DNA of 41,841 bases from an archaeon (lineage in GTDB: Archaea > Thermoproteota > Nitrososphaeria > Nitrososphaerales > Gagatemarchaeaceae), in NCBI GenBank assembly GCA_021848045.1, contig JAJZNC010000006.1, positions 1 to 41,841 on the forward strand, written 5' to 3'. The notes beneath the pieces are model-generated. The model worked only from the letters and a program-made list of their open reading frames with translations. It was not told where the DNA came from and searched no databases. Each line of letters begins with the position of its first letter. Within the stretch, counting starts at the first letter, position 1. The position numbers and the translations under genes were made by a program. This document shows positions 28,889 through 36,115 of this stretch, piece after piece.

Positions 28889-30262
28889 GTGCCCGTGTAC
28901 CTTTCCGAACGGCTAGCAGAGTACGCCCATTCGCTCGCCTACGACGACCTGAGCGACGCCGTGATCGCACAGGCCAAGCTCCGCATCCTGGACTCGATCG
29001 GGTGCGCCATCGGCGCGTACCGGGAGGCCCCGGTCGCGGCGGCGCGCGCGCTCGCCGAGAAGTCCTGTCGGGGGGGCTCGGCGACCATCCTCGGGACGCG
29101 GAGGAAGACCACCGTAGACATGGCCGCGTTCGTGAATGGAGGGATGGTCAGGTACCTCGACTTCAACGACACGTACCTCTCGAGGGAGCCCGGCCACCCC
29201 AGCGACAACATCCCGGCCTGCATGGCCGTCGCCGAGGCCGAGGGGAGGTCCGGGAAGGACCTCTTGGTGGCGATCGTCCTGGCCTACGAGCTCCAGTGCA
29301 GGCTGTGCGACGCCGCGGACATCCGCCACCGGGGATGGGACCACGTCTGCTACGGGCTGGTATCCGCGGCGCTCGCTTCGGGGAAGCTCATGGGGCTCTC
29401 AAAGGAGCAGCTCGCGCAGGCGGTCAACATATCGCTCAACTCGCATCTAGCGATGAGGCAGGTGAGGGCGGGGGAGCTCTCGATGTGGAAGGGGTTCTCT
29501 TTCGCCAACGCGTCCCGCAACGCGGTCTTCTCTGCCCTCCTCGCGAGGGAGGGGATGACCGGCCCGTCCCCTGTCTTCGAAGGCGACATGGGGTTCTTCA
29601 ACCAGGTATCCGGGCGGTTCTCCCTCGACGTGAAGGCCTTCGGCGGGAGGGGGCGGAGGTTCAGGCTCGAGGACACCTTCGTCAAGTTCTACCCAGCCGA
29701 GTACCACGCCCAGACCGCGGTCTGGGCGGCCCTTGAGCTCAGGGAGGCAGTGGCCGACCCCAAGAGGATCTCGATGGTCGGGGTGGAGACCCACGAGGCA
29801 GCGTACGCGATCCTCGGGAGGGAGAGGGAGAAGTGGGCCCCCGAGACCAGGGAGACGGCAGACCACAGCCTGCCCTACATCGTCACCATGGCCATCCTGG
29901 AGGGCAAGATAGACCGCGAGACGTTCTCGCGACCGAAGCTCAGCGACCCCGCCACCAGGGAGTTCATGAAGAGGGTGATCGTGAAGGAGGACAAGGCGCT
30001 CTCCGCTGAGTACCCGGGGAGCATGGCAAACAGGATAACGGTCAAGCTCGACGACGGCAGGATCATCTCCAAGCAGGTGGACGTCCCGAGGGGACACCCC
30101 AAGAACCCGATGACGCAGGAGGAGATCGAGAGCAAGTTCGCCCTCCTGACGGGCAGCGTCCTCTCGGGCACCCGGTCAGAGAGGGCGAGGAGGCTCGTGA
30201 TGGAGGTGGAGGCGAAGGGCTCGCTGGGGCAGCTCCTCGCGGCGTGCGTCGTGGCGCCCTGA
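28889..30262 (+). CDS. MmgE/PrpD-family dehydratase
   Basis: A 457-residue PrpD-family protein; 2-methylcitrate dehydratase and cis-aconitate decarboxylase belong here. Recognisable parts are LRILDSIGCAIGAYREAPVA, NGGMVRYLDFNDTYL followed by GHPSDNIPACMAVAEA, ELQCRLCDAADIRHRGWDH, SLNSHLAMRQVRAGELSMWK and FVKFYPAEYHAQTAVWAA. The aspartates of YLDFND and the HPSDN loop line the family active site. The start is GTG 28889, 5 nt after meaB. A convergent citrate-type synthase gene suggests the methylcitrate route, but PrpB is not in the window. The substrate may also be another alkyl-citrate or tricarboxylate. Confidence 0.87.
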   Translation: MPVYLSERLAEYAHSLAYDDLSDAVIAQAKLRILDSIGCAIGAYREAPVAAARALAEKSCRGGSATILGTRRKTTVDMAAFVNGGMVRYLDFNDTYLSREPGHPSDNIPACMAVAEAEGRSGKDLLVAIVLAYELQCRLCDAADIRHRGWDHVCYGLVSAALASGKLMGLSKEQLAQAVNISLNSHLAMRQVRAGELSMWKGFSFANASRNAVFSALLAREGMTGPSPVFEGDMGFFNQVSGRFSLDVKAFGGRGRRFRLEDTFVKFYPAEYHAQTAVWAALELREAVADPKRISMVGVETHEAAYAILGREREKWAPETRETADHSLPYIVTMAILEGKIDRETFSRPKLSDPATREFMKRVIVKEDKALSAEYPGSMANRITVKLDDGRIISKQVDVPRGHPKNPMTQEEIESKFALLTGSVLSGTRSERARRLVMEVEAKGSLGQLLAACVVAP

Positions 30263-30268
30263 CGGGTG

Positions 30269-31381
30269 CTACCGCTCGTCCAAGGGGACGTACTTCAGCC
30301 CCTTCTCGCCCTTGTAGATCGCGTCCGGCCTGTATATCCTGTTGTCGACCAGCTGCTCGTCATAGTGGGCGACCCAACCGACGACCCTGCTCGAGGCGAA
30401 GATGGGCGTGAACGTCTGGATCGGGATCCCCAGCGTCGCGAAGAGGGGGGCGGCGTAGAAGTCTACGTTGGAAGGCAGCTTCTTGAACTCCCAGACCGCG
30501 TTCTCGACGGCCTCGCAGAGCCTGTACGTATCGAGCCCCTTGCCCTCCTTCTCGAGGAGCTCCCTCAGGAGCCGCTTTGCAAGCTGGGAGCGAGGGTCGA
30601 CCGTCTTGTAGACCCGGTGGCCAAACCCCATGATCTTCTCTCGCCTGGCGAGGGTTTCCTGCACGTATGCTCTGGCCCTGTCGGCGCTGCCTATCGCGAG
30701 GAGCATCTGCATGGCGGCCTCGTTCGCCCCGCCGTGGAGCGGCCCCTTCAGAGCCGCGAGCCCTGCGGTGCAGGCGGAGTAGACGTCCGCGAGGGTCGAT
30801 GCCACGACCCTCACCGTGAAGGCCGACGCGTTGAGGTCGTGCTCGAGATAGAGGATGAGCATGCGCTCGAAGGCCCACGACTCGAAGGCGTCTGGACGCC
30901 TCCCCGTTAGCATGTAGAGGTAGTTGGCCGAGAGGCTCAGCGACGGGTCGGGCTCTGCTATCTCCATCCCCCGGTTGAGCCTGTAGCAGTTGGCCACCAG
31001 CGTGGGCATCTGCGCTATTATTGAGAGCTTCTGCTCTTCTGAGGAGATCCCTCCCTCGGTGGCCCCCAGGCCGGAGACCGCGGTGCGCAGGACGTCCATC
31101 TGGTGGGCCTCGTGTGGTATGGCCCGCACGAGCTCGTAGACGTTGTGAGGGACGAGAGAGTACCTCCGGAGCTTGGCCGCGAACTCCTCGAGCTCCCCCC
31201 TGGATGGCAGCTTGCCGTAGAGTATGAGGTAGGTCGACTCCTCGAAGGTGGACATCTCGAAGAGGTCCCTTATCGTGTAGCCCCGGTAGATGAGCGTCCC
31301 GTCGGCGTCGCTTTTTGCTATGCCGGTGTCCGCAACTGCGACTCCATCAAGCCCCTTCGGGGCCCGGAGCATCTCTGCCAT
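30269..31381 (-). CDS. Citrate synthase / 2-methylcitrate synthase
   Basis: A type II-like short archaeal citrate synthase (370 residues) condensing oxaloacetate with acetyl-CoA or propionyl-CoA. Catalytic residues are present: H216 in GPLHGGANE, H255 in GFGHRVYKT and D307 in SNVDFYAA. IYRGYTIRDLFEMSTFEES and GIPIQTFTPIFASSRVVGW are family text. Citrate and methylcitrate synthases cannot be separated by eye; the convergent PrpD-like gene (6 nt between stops) makes methylcitrate formation plausible. Leaderless or nearly so: CATTAATATC is centred about 30 nt upstream of ATG 31381, and an 8-bp inverted repeat lies just beyond it. Confidence 0.9.
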   Translation of the reverse strand: MAEMLRAPKGLDGVAVADTGIAKSDADGTLIYRGYTIRDLFEMSTFEESTYLILYGKLPSRGELEEFAAKLRRYSLVPHNVYELVRAIPHEAHQMDVLRTAVSGLGATEGGISSEEQKLSIIAQMPTLVANCYRLNRGMEIAEPDPSLSLSANYLYMLTGRRPDAFESWAFERMLILYLEHDLNASAFTVRVVASTLADVYSACTAGLAALKGPLHGGANEAAMQMLLAIGSADRARAYVQETLARREKIMGFGHRVYKTVDPRSQLAKRLLRELLEKEGKGLDTYRLCEAVENAVWEFKKLPSNVDFYAAPLFATLGIPIQTFTPIFASSRVVGWVAHYDEQLVDNRIYRPDAIYKGEKGLKYVPLDER

Positions 31382-31407
31382 CGCGACATCCAGAAAGAAT
31401 TGTGCCG

Positions 31408-31437
31408 ATATTAATGGTTATAGATGATATATAACCA
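31408..31437. promoter_or_regulatory. Citrate-synthase TATA box and adjacent inverted repeat
   Basis: The TATA-like ATTAATATC (minus strand, about 31407-31416) serves the synthase gene. TGGTTATA (31415-31422) and TATAACCA (31430-31437) are perfect 8-bp arms separated by 7 nt. The dyad would overlap or abut the promoter and lies in the 123-nt gap between the last chromosomal-type gene and the first element-type gene. It may be an operator or an element-end sequence. Confidence 0.45.
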
Positions 31438-31504
31438 ATAGTTGCTCGGGCTCTACGCGGTTTCCGCCCCTAATCCGTTATCAAATGTCGCTTTTACCTA
31501 TCGC

Positions 31505-31765
31505 ATGTCAACCAACCAAGGAAGGCTACTAAAAATCCGGGAGGCGGCCGTGCTGCTGAACGTGAGCAGACAGGCCCTGTGGAAGTGGATCAAGCAGGGG
31601 AAGATCGAGGCCGTGAAGCTTCCCTCGGGGCAATACCGAATACCAGAGTCGGGAATCGTGAAAATTTTGCAATCTTCGCCGTCTCGTGTGGGGGAGCTCG
31701 AGGAAAGAATCGATAACCTGACTTCATGGCGTGGTAGTACGCGTACGAAGGTCCGAGGTGATTGA
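31505..31765 (+). CDS. Excisionase/MerR-type helix-turn-helix protein
   Basis: An 86-residue protein with a classic HTH_17 domain: RLLKIREAAVLLNVSRQALW, KWIKQGKIEAVKLPSGQYRI and PESGIVKIL, then a short acidic/coiled tail. Such domains are typical of excisionases and small regulators of mobile elements. I choose ATG 31505 over ATG 31442 because the upstream extension (SAPNPLSNVAFTYR) is not domain-like, and TTATCAAA centred about 24 nt upstream fits a leaderless mRNA. Its TGA overlaps the next gene's TTG. Confidence 0.75.
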   Translation: MSTNQGRLLKIREAAVLLNVSRQALWKWIKQGKIEAVKLPSGQYRIPESGIVKILQSSPSRVGELEERIDNLTSWRGSTRTKVRGD

Positions 31766-32127
31766 CGGTGGAAGATGTCACGGTCACCCTCAAACTGCCG
31801 AAGAGCGTGTACGAATTCGCCTGTTTCTCGGCCGAGCGGGCGGAGATGGACATCGAAATCTATCTGATGCAGGGAATCAAGGACCTGATCATCGGCGAGC
31901 TCGTCTACCGTGTCGACCTGATGAATACAAATCGACCCAACTCGGAGGAAGACCGAGAGGCATTGGAATGTCTAGAAGAGCACGTCGCGATCCATTCCTC
32001 AGGGCGACGCATAACCGAGCTGTCTACCGCGCCGCAAGTCGCCGCGCTCCTGGGGATGAGGGACTTCCTCGTTCAACCTCACCATTCCAGCGGGTGGGAT
32101 GACAACGCACTCGATATCCCAATCTAG
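31762..32127 (+). CDS. Ribbon-helix-helix-like element protein
   Basis: A 121-residue protein. The N-terminal 50 residues (VTVTLKLPKSVYEFACFSA, RAEMDIEIYLMQGIKDLII) have the strand-helix-helix rhythm of RHH/CopG DNA-binding proteins. The remainder is acidic (NSEEDREALECLEEHV) and not recognised. The start is TTG 31762, overlapping the upstream stop, or GTG 31768. A role as a partner regulator with the excisionase-like protein is inference from translational coupling. Confidence 0.6.
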   Translation: MTVEDVTVTLKLPKSVYEFACFSAERAEMDIEIYLMQGIKDLIIGELVYRVDLMNTNRPNSEEDREALECLEEHVAIHSSGRRITELSTAPQVAALLGMRDFLVQPHHSSGWDDNALDIPI

Positions 32128-32189
32128 ACGGCCGAAGTTCCCCAGGATACCCCTCGTTTCTGACCTCACTTAGGAGAGGGTAGGCAAGC

Positions 32190-32411
32190 TTGGAACACAT
32201 CGGAAGACCTAGACTCTACACTGACATGGTCAAGGTGACAGTTAGGATGGAGAGACGCCTCGCAAAGGCTCTCGAGGAGCAAGCTCGGAGCGAGGATGTC
32301 TCTCGCAACGTCTTGATCTGCCGAGCGATGTCGAGCTACCTGCTGACCAAGCAGAAGAGTCAGGTGGCAGACCGCCCCCCTTCACCCTCGAAGCACCCGC
32401 CCGACCCATGA
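32190..32411 (+). CDS. Ribbon-helix-helix (CopG/Arc-type) regulator
   Basis: A 73-residue protein: MVKVTVRMERRLAKALEEQA (strand plus first helix) and SEDVSRNVLICRAMSSYLL (turn and second helix), then a Pro/Ser-rich tail. This is a textbook RHH transcription factor, probably a dimer controlling element genes or copy number. The TTG start at 32190 follows GAGAGGGTAGG. The 62 nt between it and the upstream gene hold no other feature. Confidence 0.7.
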   Translation: MEHIGRPRLYTDMVKVTVRMERRLAKALEEQARSEDVSRNVLICRAMSSYLLTKQKSQVADRPPSPSKHPPDP

Positions 32412-32414
32412 GTT

Positions 32415-32726
32415 TTAACCAACGCCCAGGTAGCAGCTGACGACCCTACCCTCCATCCGGTGGGCCGCGTATCTGTACGCGTTGCCCGAGATCAACTTGA
32501 CCTGAAGGCTGCTGTCGACGCCGTGCTTCGGACAGCGCAGCCGGGCGAGCATGTCCTTGAGCTCTTCGACGGTGGTAGCATGTCCCCAAGAAGCTCCGCC
32601 CTCGAGCAGCCTAGCGTAACAAGTCTCGCCTACAGGGATTGCGAGGGCGGTCGCGCCGATGATCGAATCCTCCTTCTTGCAGAGGAGGCAAAGCTCCAAC
32701 GAAGAGTAAAAGCGTCTACTCTGCAC
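32415..32726 (-). CDS. Small possible zinc-binding protein
   Basis: A 103-residue protein with ELCLLCKKEDS (Cys-x2-Cys) near residue 15 and RLRCPKHGVD (Cys-x2-His) near residue 68; together these could form one zinc site. The middle (ATALAIPVGETCYARLLEGG) is unrecognised. The GTG at 32726 is the longest start; TTG 32699 (before ELC) is an alternative. It converges on the RHH gene (3 nt between stops). The reverse frame across the same DNA looks like a shadow. Confidence 0.5.
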   Translation of the reverse strand: MQSRRFYSSLELCLLCKKEDSIIGATALAIPVGETCYARLLEGGASWGHATTVEELKDMLARLRCPKHGVDSSLQVKLISGNAYRYAAHRMEGRVVSCYLGVG

Positions 32727-32909
32727 GTGGTTTCAGTATTTCCTCATCCCACCACCCGAGCATGTGCGGAGAGGCCTCCTGGATCCCTGAGATTTTGCGT
32801 CTACGCGGGCCGTAGTCCGTCAGGGTGCGCCAGATTCCCGTTCAGATTTGCGTAGCATGCTCGCGCATCTCGTGTCCTGTCCTCACGCATACCCTCCTAC
32901 CTGCTACTA
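32727..32909. other. Gap without a supported gene
   Basis: Between the small zinc-type gene and the nuclease gene, both leftward, I see no frame with convincing protein text and no clear promoter apart from moderately AT-rich sequence around 32730-32745, which could serve the zinc-type gene. Confidence 0.4.
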
Positions 32910-33797
32910 CTATCTTCCGAACGCCTGGGGGAGTTCGAACCGACCGAAGTCTGCCACGGTCACCTTCATCCTCTCTGTCCCGACAGGAACCTGGCGCATG
33001 CACCACCTTCCCGCGTTCCGGTCTTCGACGAGCAGGAAGAAGAACGGGCGCCCATGACGTCTCGCCTCCGTAGCTTCGGGGCAAGTGCCGAGGTTCGAGT
33101 AGGTGACGCTCGGCCTCTTCGTCCTGAGTTCCTTGGTCGACTTGACGGCGACGAACTCCCTCGGTCTCTTGGGAGCTCGGAAGATGACCTCCAGGTCGGG
33201 TTGACCCTGACCGCCCCTGCGAATCACGTCTGCCTGCTCCCTCAACTTGCCCTGCAAGAACTCTGTAGCCTTGATCTCCGTCCTCCTTCCGATCTCCTCG
33301 TTCCCACCCCGTCCTGCACCTTGCGGCGTTTCCTCGTCAATCCCTGGGCGGCGCTCCTGCAACACTAGCCGCGCGAGAACATTCTCGACACAGTCGCCCA
33401 CGCTATGCACGAACGACATCAATTCTCGCTCGGGCATTCCTCTGAACAACTCGACGGCCTTCTTCCAGGGAAGCTCGTTCCCCCTCACTGTGACAGTCGA
33501 AGACGTTTTCGATGCTTCCAACATACGAACTCTGCGTTCGTACTCCTTGACGTTCTCTTGGTCCCCTTTCGCGCCCAAAATGATCGCTTCTCTCAGCTCG
33601 TCGGCTCCAGGTGCATCAGGCTGATTCTTGAACTGGCCCTCTAGGATATCCTTTACCCACTCCTGGATCTCCTCCTCGGTGAGGGTCTCAGGTAAGTACT
33701 CCTCAATCTTCTTCCTGCAGTGGCCGATAGACTCTTCATCGATGACCCGGGCGACTATCCCGCGGAGGCGGCCCACTTCGACAATGTCACCCGTCAC
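32910..33797 (-). CDS. PD-(D/E)XK-like nuclease-domain protein with helical N-terminus
   Basis: A 295-residue protein. Residues about 1-150 are acidic and helical (TLTEEEIQEWVKDILEGQ, KEYERRVRMLEASK). From about 165, GRRTEIKATEFLQGKLREQA leads into a restriction-endonuclease-like core, GQGQPDLEVIF (D201) and REFVAVKSTKEL (K219), followed by GRPFFFLLVED. This resembles Mrr/Hjc-type folds. The residue two before the lysine is Ala217, where Glu/Asp/Gln is usual, so the site is atypical or the acid has migrated. It is the last gene of the leftward chain; GTG 33797 overlaps the previous TAG by one base. DNA cleavage or DNA-end binding is inference. Confidence 0.58.
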   Translation of the reverse strand: MTGDIVEVGRLRGIVARVIDEESIGHCRKKIEEYLPETLTEEEIQEWVKDILEGQFKNQPDAPGADELREAIILGAKGDQENVKEYERRVRMLEASKTSSTVTVRGNELPWKKAVELFRGMPERELMSFVHSVGDCVENVLARLVLQERRPGIDEETPQGAGRGGNEEIGRRTEIKATEFLQGKLREQADVIRRGGQGQPDLEVIFRAPKRPREFVAVKSTKELRTKRPSVTYSNLGTCPEATEARRHGRPFFFLLVEDRNAGRWCMRQVPVGTERMKVTVADFGRFELPQAFGR

Positions 33798-34585
33798 TAG
33801 GCGGCGACCTCCGCCCCGAGTTCAATCCCGGACTTTGCTTCGTTGAAGAGCCACCACCCCAGCCAAATCAGACCGACGAAGACGATGAAGACCACCGCCC
33901 AAATCAATGGCGTGACGAATATGCTGAACGGCTCAGGAACCCAGAACAGAAGCCCCAGTAGGGCCTCCCCCGTCGCCTTTGAGAACCCGTCGAACAGCGC
34001 GATAGGAACGTCGATTCCCAGGAAAATCGCGTTGAGCACGCCCGTTGAGGCGTTCCATACGTCTCCCAGGAACCCGTTGATTAGGGACAGGATGAAGTTG
34101 AAGGTCTTGTCGAAGTAGTGTTCCAGCGTTTCGAAAAGGTAGGTCGGAATTTTCGTGACGATGCCCCCCACGTATTGAAGGACCTTGCCAATCGCGCAGG
34201 AAATCGTGACTATGCAGGTCACACCGATATTCGGTGCTTTGGGGAAGATGGAGGACGCGTTAGTCAGTGCGATAGGCTGAATGTAGGGGACGTTGCCAGC
34301 CTCTGCGCAAGGGATGAAAGGAATCCAGGGAACGAAGAGCGTTACACCGTGTACGGTTATCTCTGCTCCAATGTCCGATGTATGAACCACGCCGCTGCTG
34401 GTTTCCGAGAAGTAACCCACCTCGGCACATGTGGGAAGGGGGGAGGGGAGGCCACCTCCGCCGTTCGTCGATGGCACAGCGTGGGCAGCGGATGGGCTGC
34501 ATAATAGAAGGCAAAACGCACCGACGAGGAGCACCGACAGAGCGTTCAGCGCCTTCAAAGCAACGCGACCCCTGCGGCTATCCAC
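33797..34585 (-). CDS. Element-encoded membrane protein with signal peptide
   Basis: A 262-residue protein. The N-terminus is a signal sequence (NALSVLLVGAFCLLLCSPSAAHA, cleavage near residue 36). An external region with several cysteines follows (LPTCAEVGYF, IPFIPCAEAG, GVTCIVTISCAIG), then an amphipathic middle (KIPTYLFETLEHYFDKTFNF) and C-terminal TM helices (IFVTPLIWAVVFIVFVGLIW). The layout fits a virion/envelope or secretion-channel membrane protein. Start choices are ATG 34585 or TTG 34558, the latter overlapping the upstream TGA. No family is recognised. Confidence 0.6.
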   Translation of the reverse strand: MDSRRGRVALKALNALSVLLVGAFCLLLCSPSAAHAVPSTNGGGGLPSPLPTCAEVGYFSETSSGVVHTSDIGAEITVHGVTLFVPWIPFIPCAEAGNVPYIQPIALTNASSIFPKAPNIGVTCIVTISCAIGKVLQYVGGIVTKIPTYLFETLEHYFDKTFNFILSLINGFLGDVWNASTGVLNAIFLGIDVPIALFDGFSKATGEALLGLLFWVPEPFSIFVTPLIWAVVFIVFVGLIWLGWWLFNEAKSGIELGAEVAA

Positions 34586-34728
34586 GCAGCCAACAGGACT
34601 AGGACGAAGAACATGGCGGCAGCGTCGAGGGCCAGAAGCAGCGCGAGTTTGAGCCGCCTATGCTTGCCCCCGATTCCCGCTAGCCAATGGTCGAACCGCT
34701 CTCTCCACCTTGCTAGCAACCTCACCAT
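34555..34728 (-). CDS. 57-residue single-TM protein
   Basis: A short frame: a basic amphipathic N-terminus (VRLLARWRERFDHWLAG, GGKHRRLKL) then a long hydrophobic segment (ALLLALDAAAMFFVLVLLAAW). ATG 34728 sits inside the stop of the preceding acidic gene, and its own end overlaps the signal-peptide membrane gene. The overlaps on both sides are the main support. The size and charge pattern resemble small virion or holin-like membrane proteins, but no homology is recognised. Confidence 0.5.
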   Translation of the reverse strand: MVRLLARWRERFDHWLAGIGGKHRRLKLALLLALDAAAMFFVLVLLAAWIAAGVALL

Positions 34729-34856
34729 GATTCGTTCCCCCGATGTCCCTCTTCCTCATCCACGGCGATTTCATCGCCATCGTCCAGTTCGTAGCCCCGC
34801 TTCGCCCTTTCCGCGTGGTCGCTAGTCGGCTCCTCCTTCGGCGGCGAGAAGGTCAA
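34722..34856 (-). CDS. 44-residue acidic protein
   Basis: The start TTG 34856 overlaps the stop of the upstream TM gene, and its TGA overlaps the start of the downstream TM gene. The product (TFSPPKEEPTSDHAERAKRG, then YELDDGDEIAVDEEEG) is highly acidic with no hydrophobic core, probably disordered. The support is the stop/start chaining and protein-like codon use rather than homology. Confidence 0.4.
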   Translation of the reverse strand: MTFSPPKEEPTSDHAERAKRGYELDDGDEIAVDEEEGHRGNESW

Positions 34857-35023
34857 TTTCGTATCACTCCCAGCATCACCAGGGCGATGATCGCGAGGGC
34901 GGCTGCTATGATGAGGGTCTCAGCCCACCGGGCGAAGAAACCACCTTCGGCGGCAAGGTCGTCGACGTAGTCCTGGTCGTCCTCCGCGTTCTCGAGCTCC
35001 TCATCAGAAGGCTCGTCGCTCAT
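34853..35023 (-). CDS. 56-residue single-TM protein with acidic N-terminus
   Basis: MSDEPSDEELENAEDDQDYV is followed by DDLAAEGGFFARW and one TM helix (ETLIIAAALAIIALVMLGVI). The ATG is preceded by GAGGTGG at a usual ribosome-binding distance. The stop overlaps the next gene's TTG. The acidic head and C-terminal anchor suggest a structural or assembly membrane protein of the element; the family is unknown. Confidence 0.52.
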   Translation of the reverse strand: MSDEPSDEELENAEDDQDYVDDLAAEGGFFARWAETLIIAAALAIIALVMLGVIRN

Positions 35024-35202
35024 CAGCCATCCACCTCAGGCCGCGCGCCTCCCCAGCGCGCCCAGAAGCGGGAGGTACGGCTCGAGTATCTCCTCGCAAT
35101 GCAGAGATTGTAGATCGCCGCGCGGCGATACTTCGACCGGGTTGAGGCTATGCGACCTCGAGCTTCACGTAGCAGTGGCTGAGGGCTCTCGCGAGCGCTC
35201 AT
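35023..35202 (-). CDS. Dubious 59-residue ORF in a frame-scrambled stretch
   Basis: ATG 35202 overlaps the ATPase stop, and the TGA shares a base with the next ATG, so the frame fits the overlapping chain. The product, however, is Arg-rich and shadow-like (TRSKYRRAAIYNLCIARRY). Other frames in the same stretch look more natural: ALARALSHCYVKLEVA directly after the ATPase TGA, then SHSLNPVEVSPRGDLQSLH and EEILEPYLPLLGALGRRAA ending at a TGA. Those two pieces could be joined by a -1 shift near 35146. This may be a frameshifted ATPase tail or a small gene. Confidence 0.3.
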   Translation of the reverse strand: MSARESPQPLLREARGRIASTRSKYRRAAIYNLCIARRYSSRTSRFWARWGGARPEVDG

Positions 35203-35906
35203 TGTTCTTCACCCGTTAAAACAGCGTTCCTAGGCTCCCAAGGAGCGGGCTTGAACGCCTGCGCGATGTCCCCGAACTGGCGCCAGTCCGTCGTGACCAG
35301 GATTAGTTTCCTTACGAACTTTCTAGCCTCGATCAGGAGCGCCCGCAGGTTCGGGTCAGTGCCGAAACGATGTCCCTCCTCGATCACCAGGCACCAGTTC
35401 TTCAGCGCCCCCGAGTTCTTGATGAAGTTCAGGTGAGAGAAGACGGTCGAGGCCTCGGCCTTTGAGATCTCGACGTTCGGGTTCGGTATGAACCTGACCT
35501 TCTGGTCCTCCTTGCCCCAACCGATCGAGAAGAACTTCCCAAGGTCGACGTCCTTGAACTCGGTGTACTCGCCCGCGACGTCCAGGAGAAACACGTTGCC
35601 TGCGAACTGCGATAGCAGGCTCTTCACGCAGGTGGACTTGCCTGCGCCGGACCGTCCGGTGATTATGCACGGGCGAGACCCGAGCTTCTCAAAGATTTGG
35701 TCATAAGAAGCGGGAGGGACGGCGCCTTCCCTGGTGATCTCCAGGACAGTGTAGTTGAACAGCGCCGTGTAGGTACTGAATCCGAGCTCCTTCTTCAGAG
35801 TCCTGAGCCGGTCGCGGACCTCAGCGGTAGTCCGAAGCGTCGTGAATTTCGTCGGCGTCCGCTGTAGAGGCGCCCCCTGAGTTCGTTCGTCAGTTATGTC
35901 GCTCAT
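35199..35906 (-). CDS. HerA-type ATPase with N-terminal ribbon-helix-helix segment
   Basis: A 235-residue P-loop ATPase. Residues about 20-58 (KFTTLRTTAEVRDRLRTLKK, FSTYTALFNYTVLEI) look like an RHH DNA-binding fold. The ATPase core has Walker A ITGRSGAGKST (82-92), the HerA-type strand FLLDVAGEYTEF (compare DPHGEY), Walker B WCLVIEEGHRFG and the sensor strand LILVTTDWRQF. HerA/FtsK-superfamily enzymes of this size are genome-packaging or DNA-translocating ATPases in archaeal viruses and plasmids. It leads a chain of small membrane-protein genes, which favours packaging or export. The start ATG overlaps an upstream short frame (ATGA), and TTTTATTATG lies just upstream as a possible TATA. Confidence 0.75.
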   Translation of the reverse strand: MSDITDERTQGAPLQRTPTKFTTLRTTAEVRDRLRTLKKELGFSTYTALFNYTVLEITREGAVPPASYDQIFEKLGSRPCIITGRSGAGKSTCVKSLLSQFAGNVFLLDVAGEYTEFKDVDLGKFFSIGWGKEDQKVRFIPNPNVEISKAEASTVFSHLNFIKNSGALKNWCLVIEEGHRFGTDPNLRALLIEARKFVRKLILVTTDWRQFGDIAQAFKPAPWEPRNAVLTGEEQ

Positions 35907-36115
35907 GCATAATAAAAGCGAATATGTCTCCGAGAACCCAGTACGTCCGACCTGGCAGAATCCCGCAGCCCTTGACGGAGCAGACGATCTCCTTGGTGGA
36001 CGCTTTGGGGCACCCTCGTGATGCCCAAGGACCCTCCTTCCTCCGAAGAGGAGCGCGGCTCATTTGGGGCCACTATATTACCAGAGCCCTGCTCCGGTTG
36101 CTCCGGTTGCTCCAA
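35903..36115 (-). CDS. Uncertain 70-residue ORF starting within GAGCAACCG repeats
   Basis: TTG 36115 opens a frame beginning EQPEQPEQGSGN, encoded by the repeat dyad, and ending HIRFYYA with a TGA that overlaps the ATPase start (ATGA). The overlap argues for translation; the repeat-derived start and lack of any fold argue against. An opposite-strand frame over the same DNA is equally long, so the coding strand is not certain. Confidence 0.3.
   Translation of the reverse strand: MEQPEQPEQGSGNIVAPNEPRSSSEEGGSLGITRVPQSVHQGDRLLRQGLRDSARSDVLGSRRHIRFYYA

Noticed and set aside
27852-28970. 372-codon minus-strand frame opposite meaB
   Set aside because: Antisense shadow; MeaB motifs on the plus strand are complete.
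32460-32855. 131-codon plus-strand frame opposite the small zinc-type gene
   Set aside because: The minus-strand frame has paired Cys/His motifs; the plus frame runs on into non-coding-like text.
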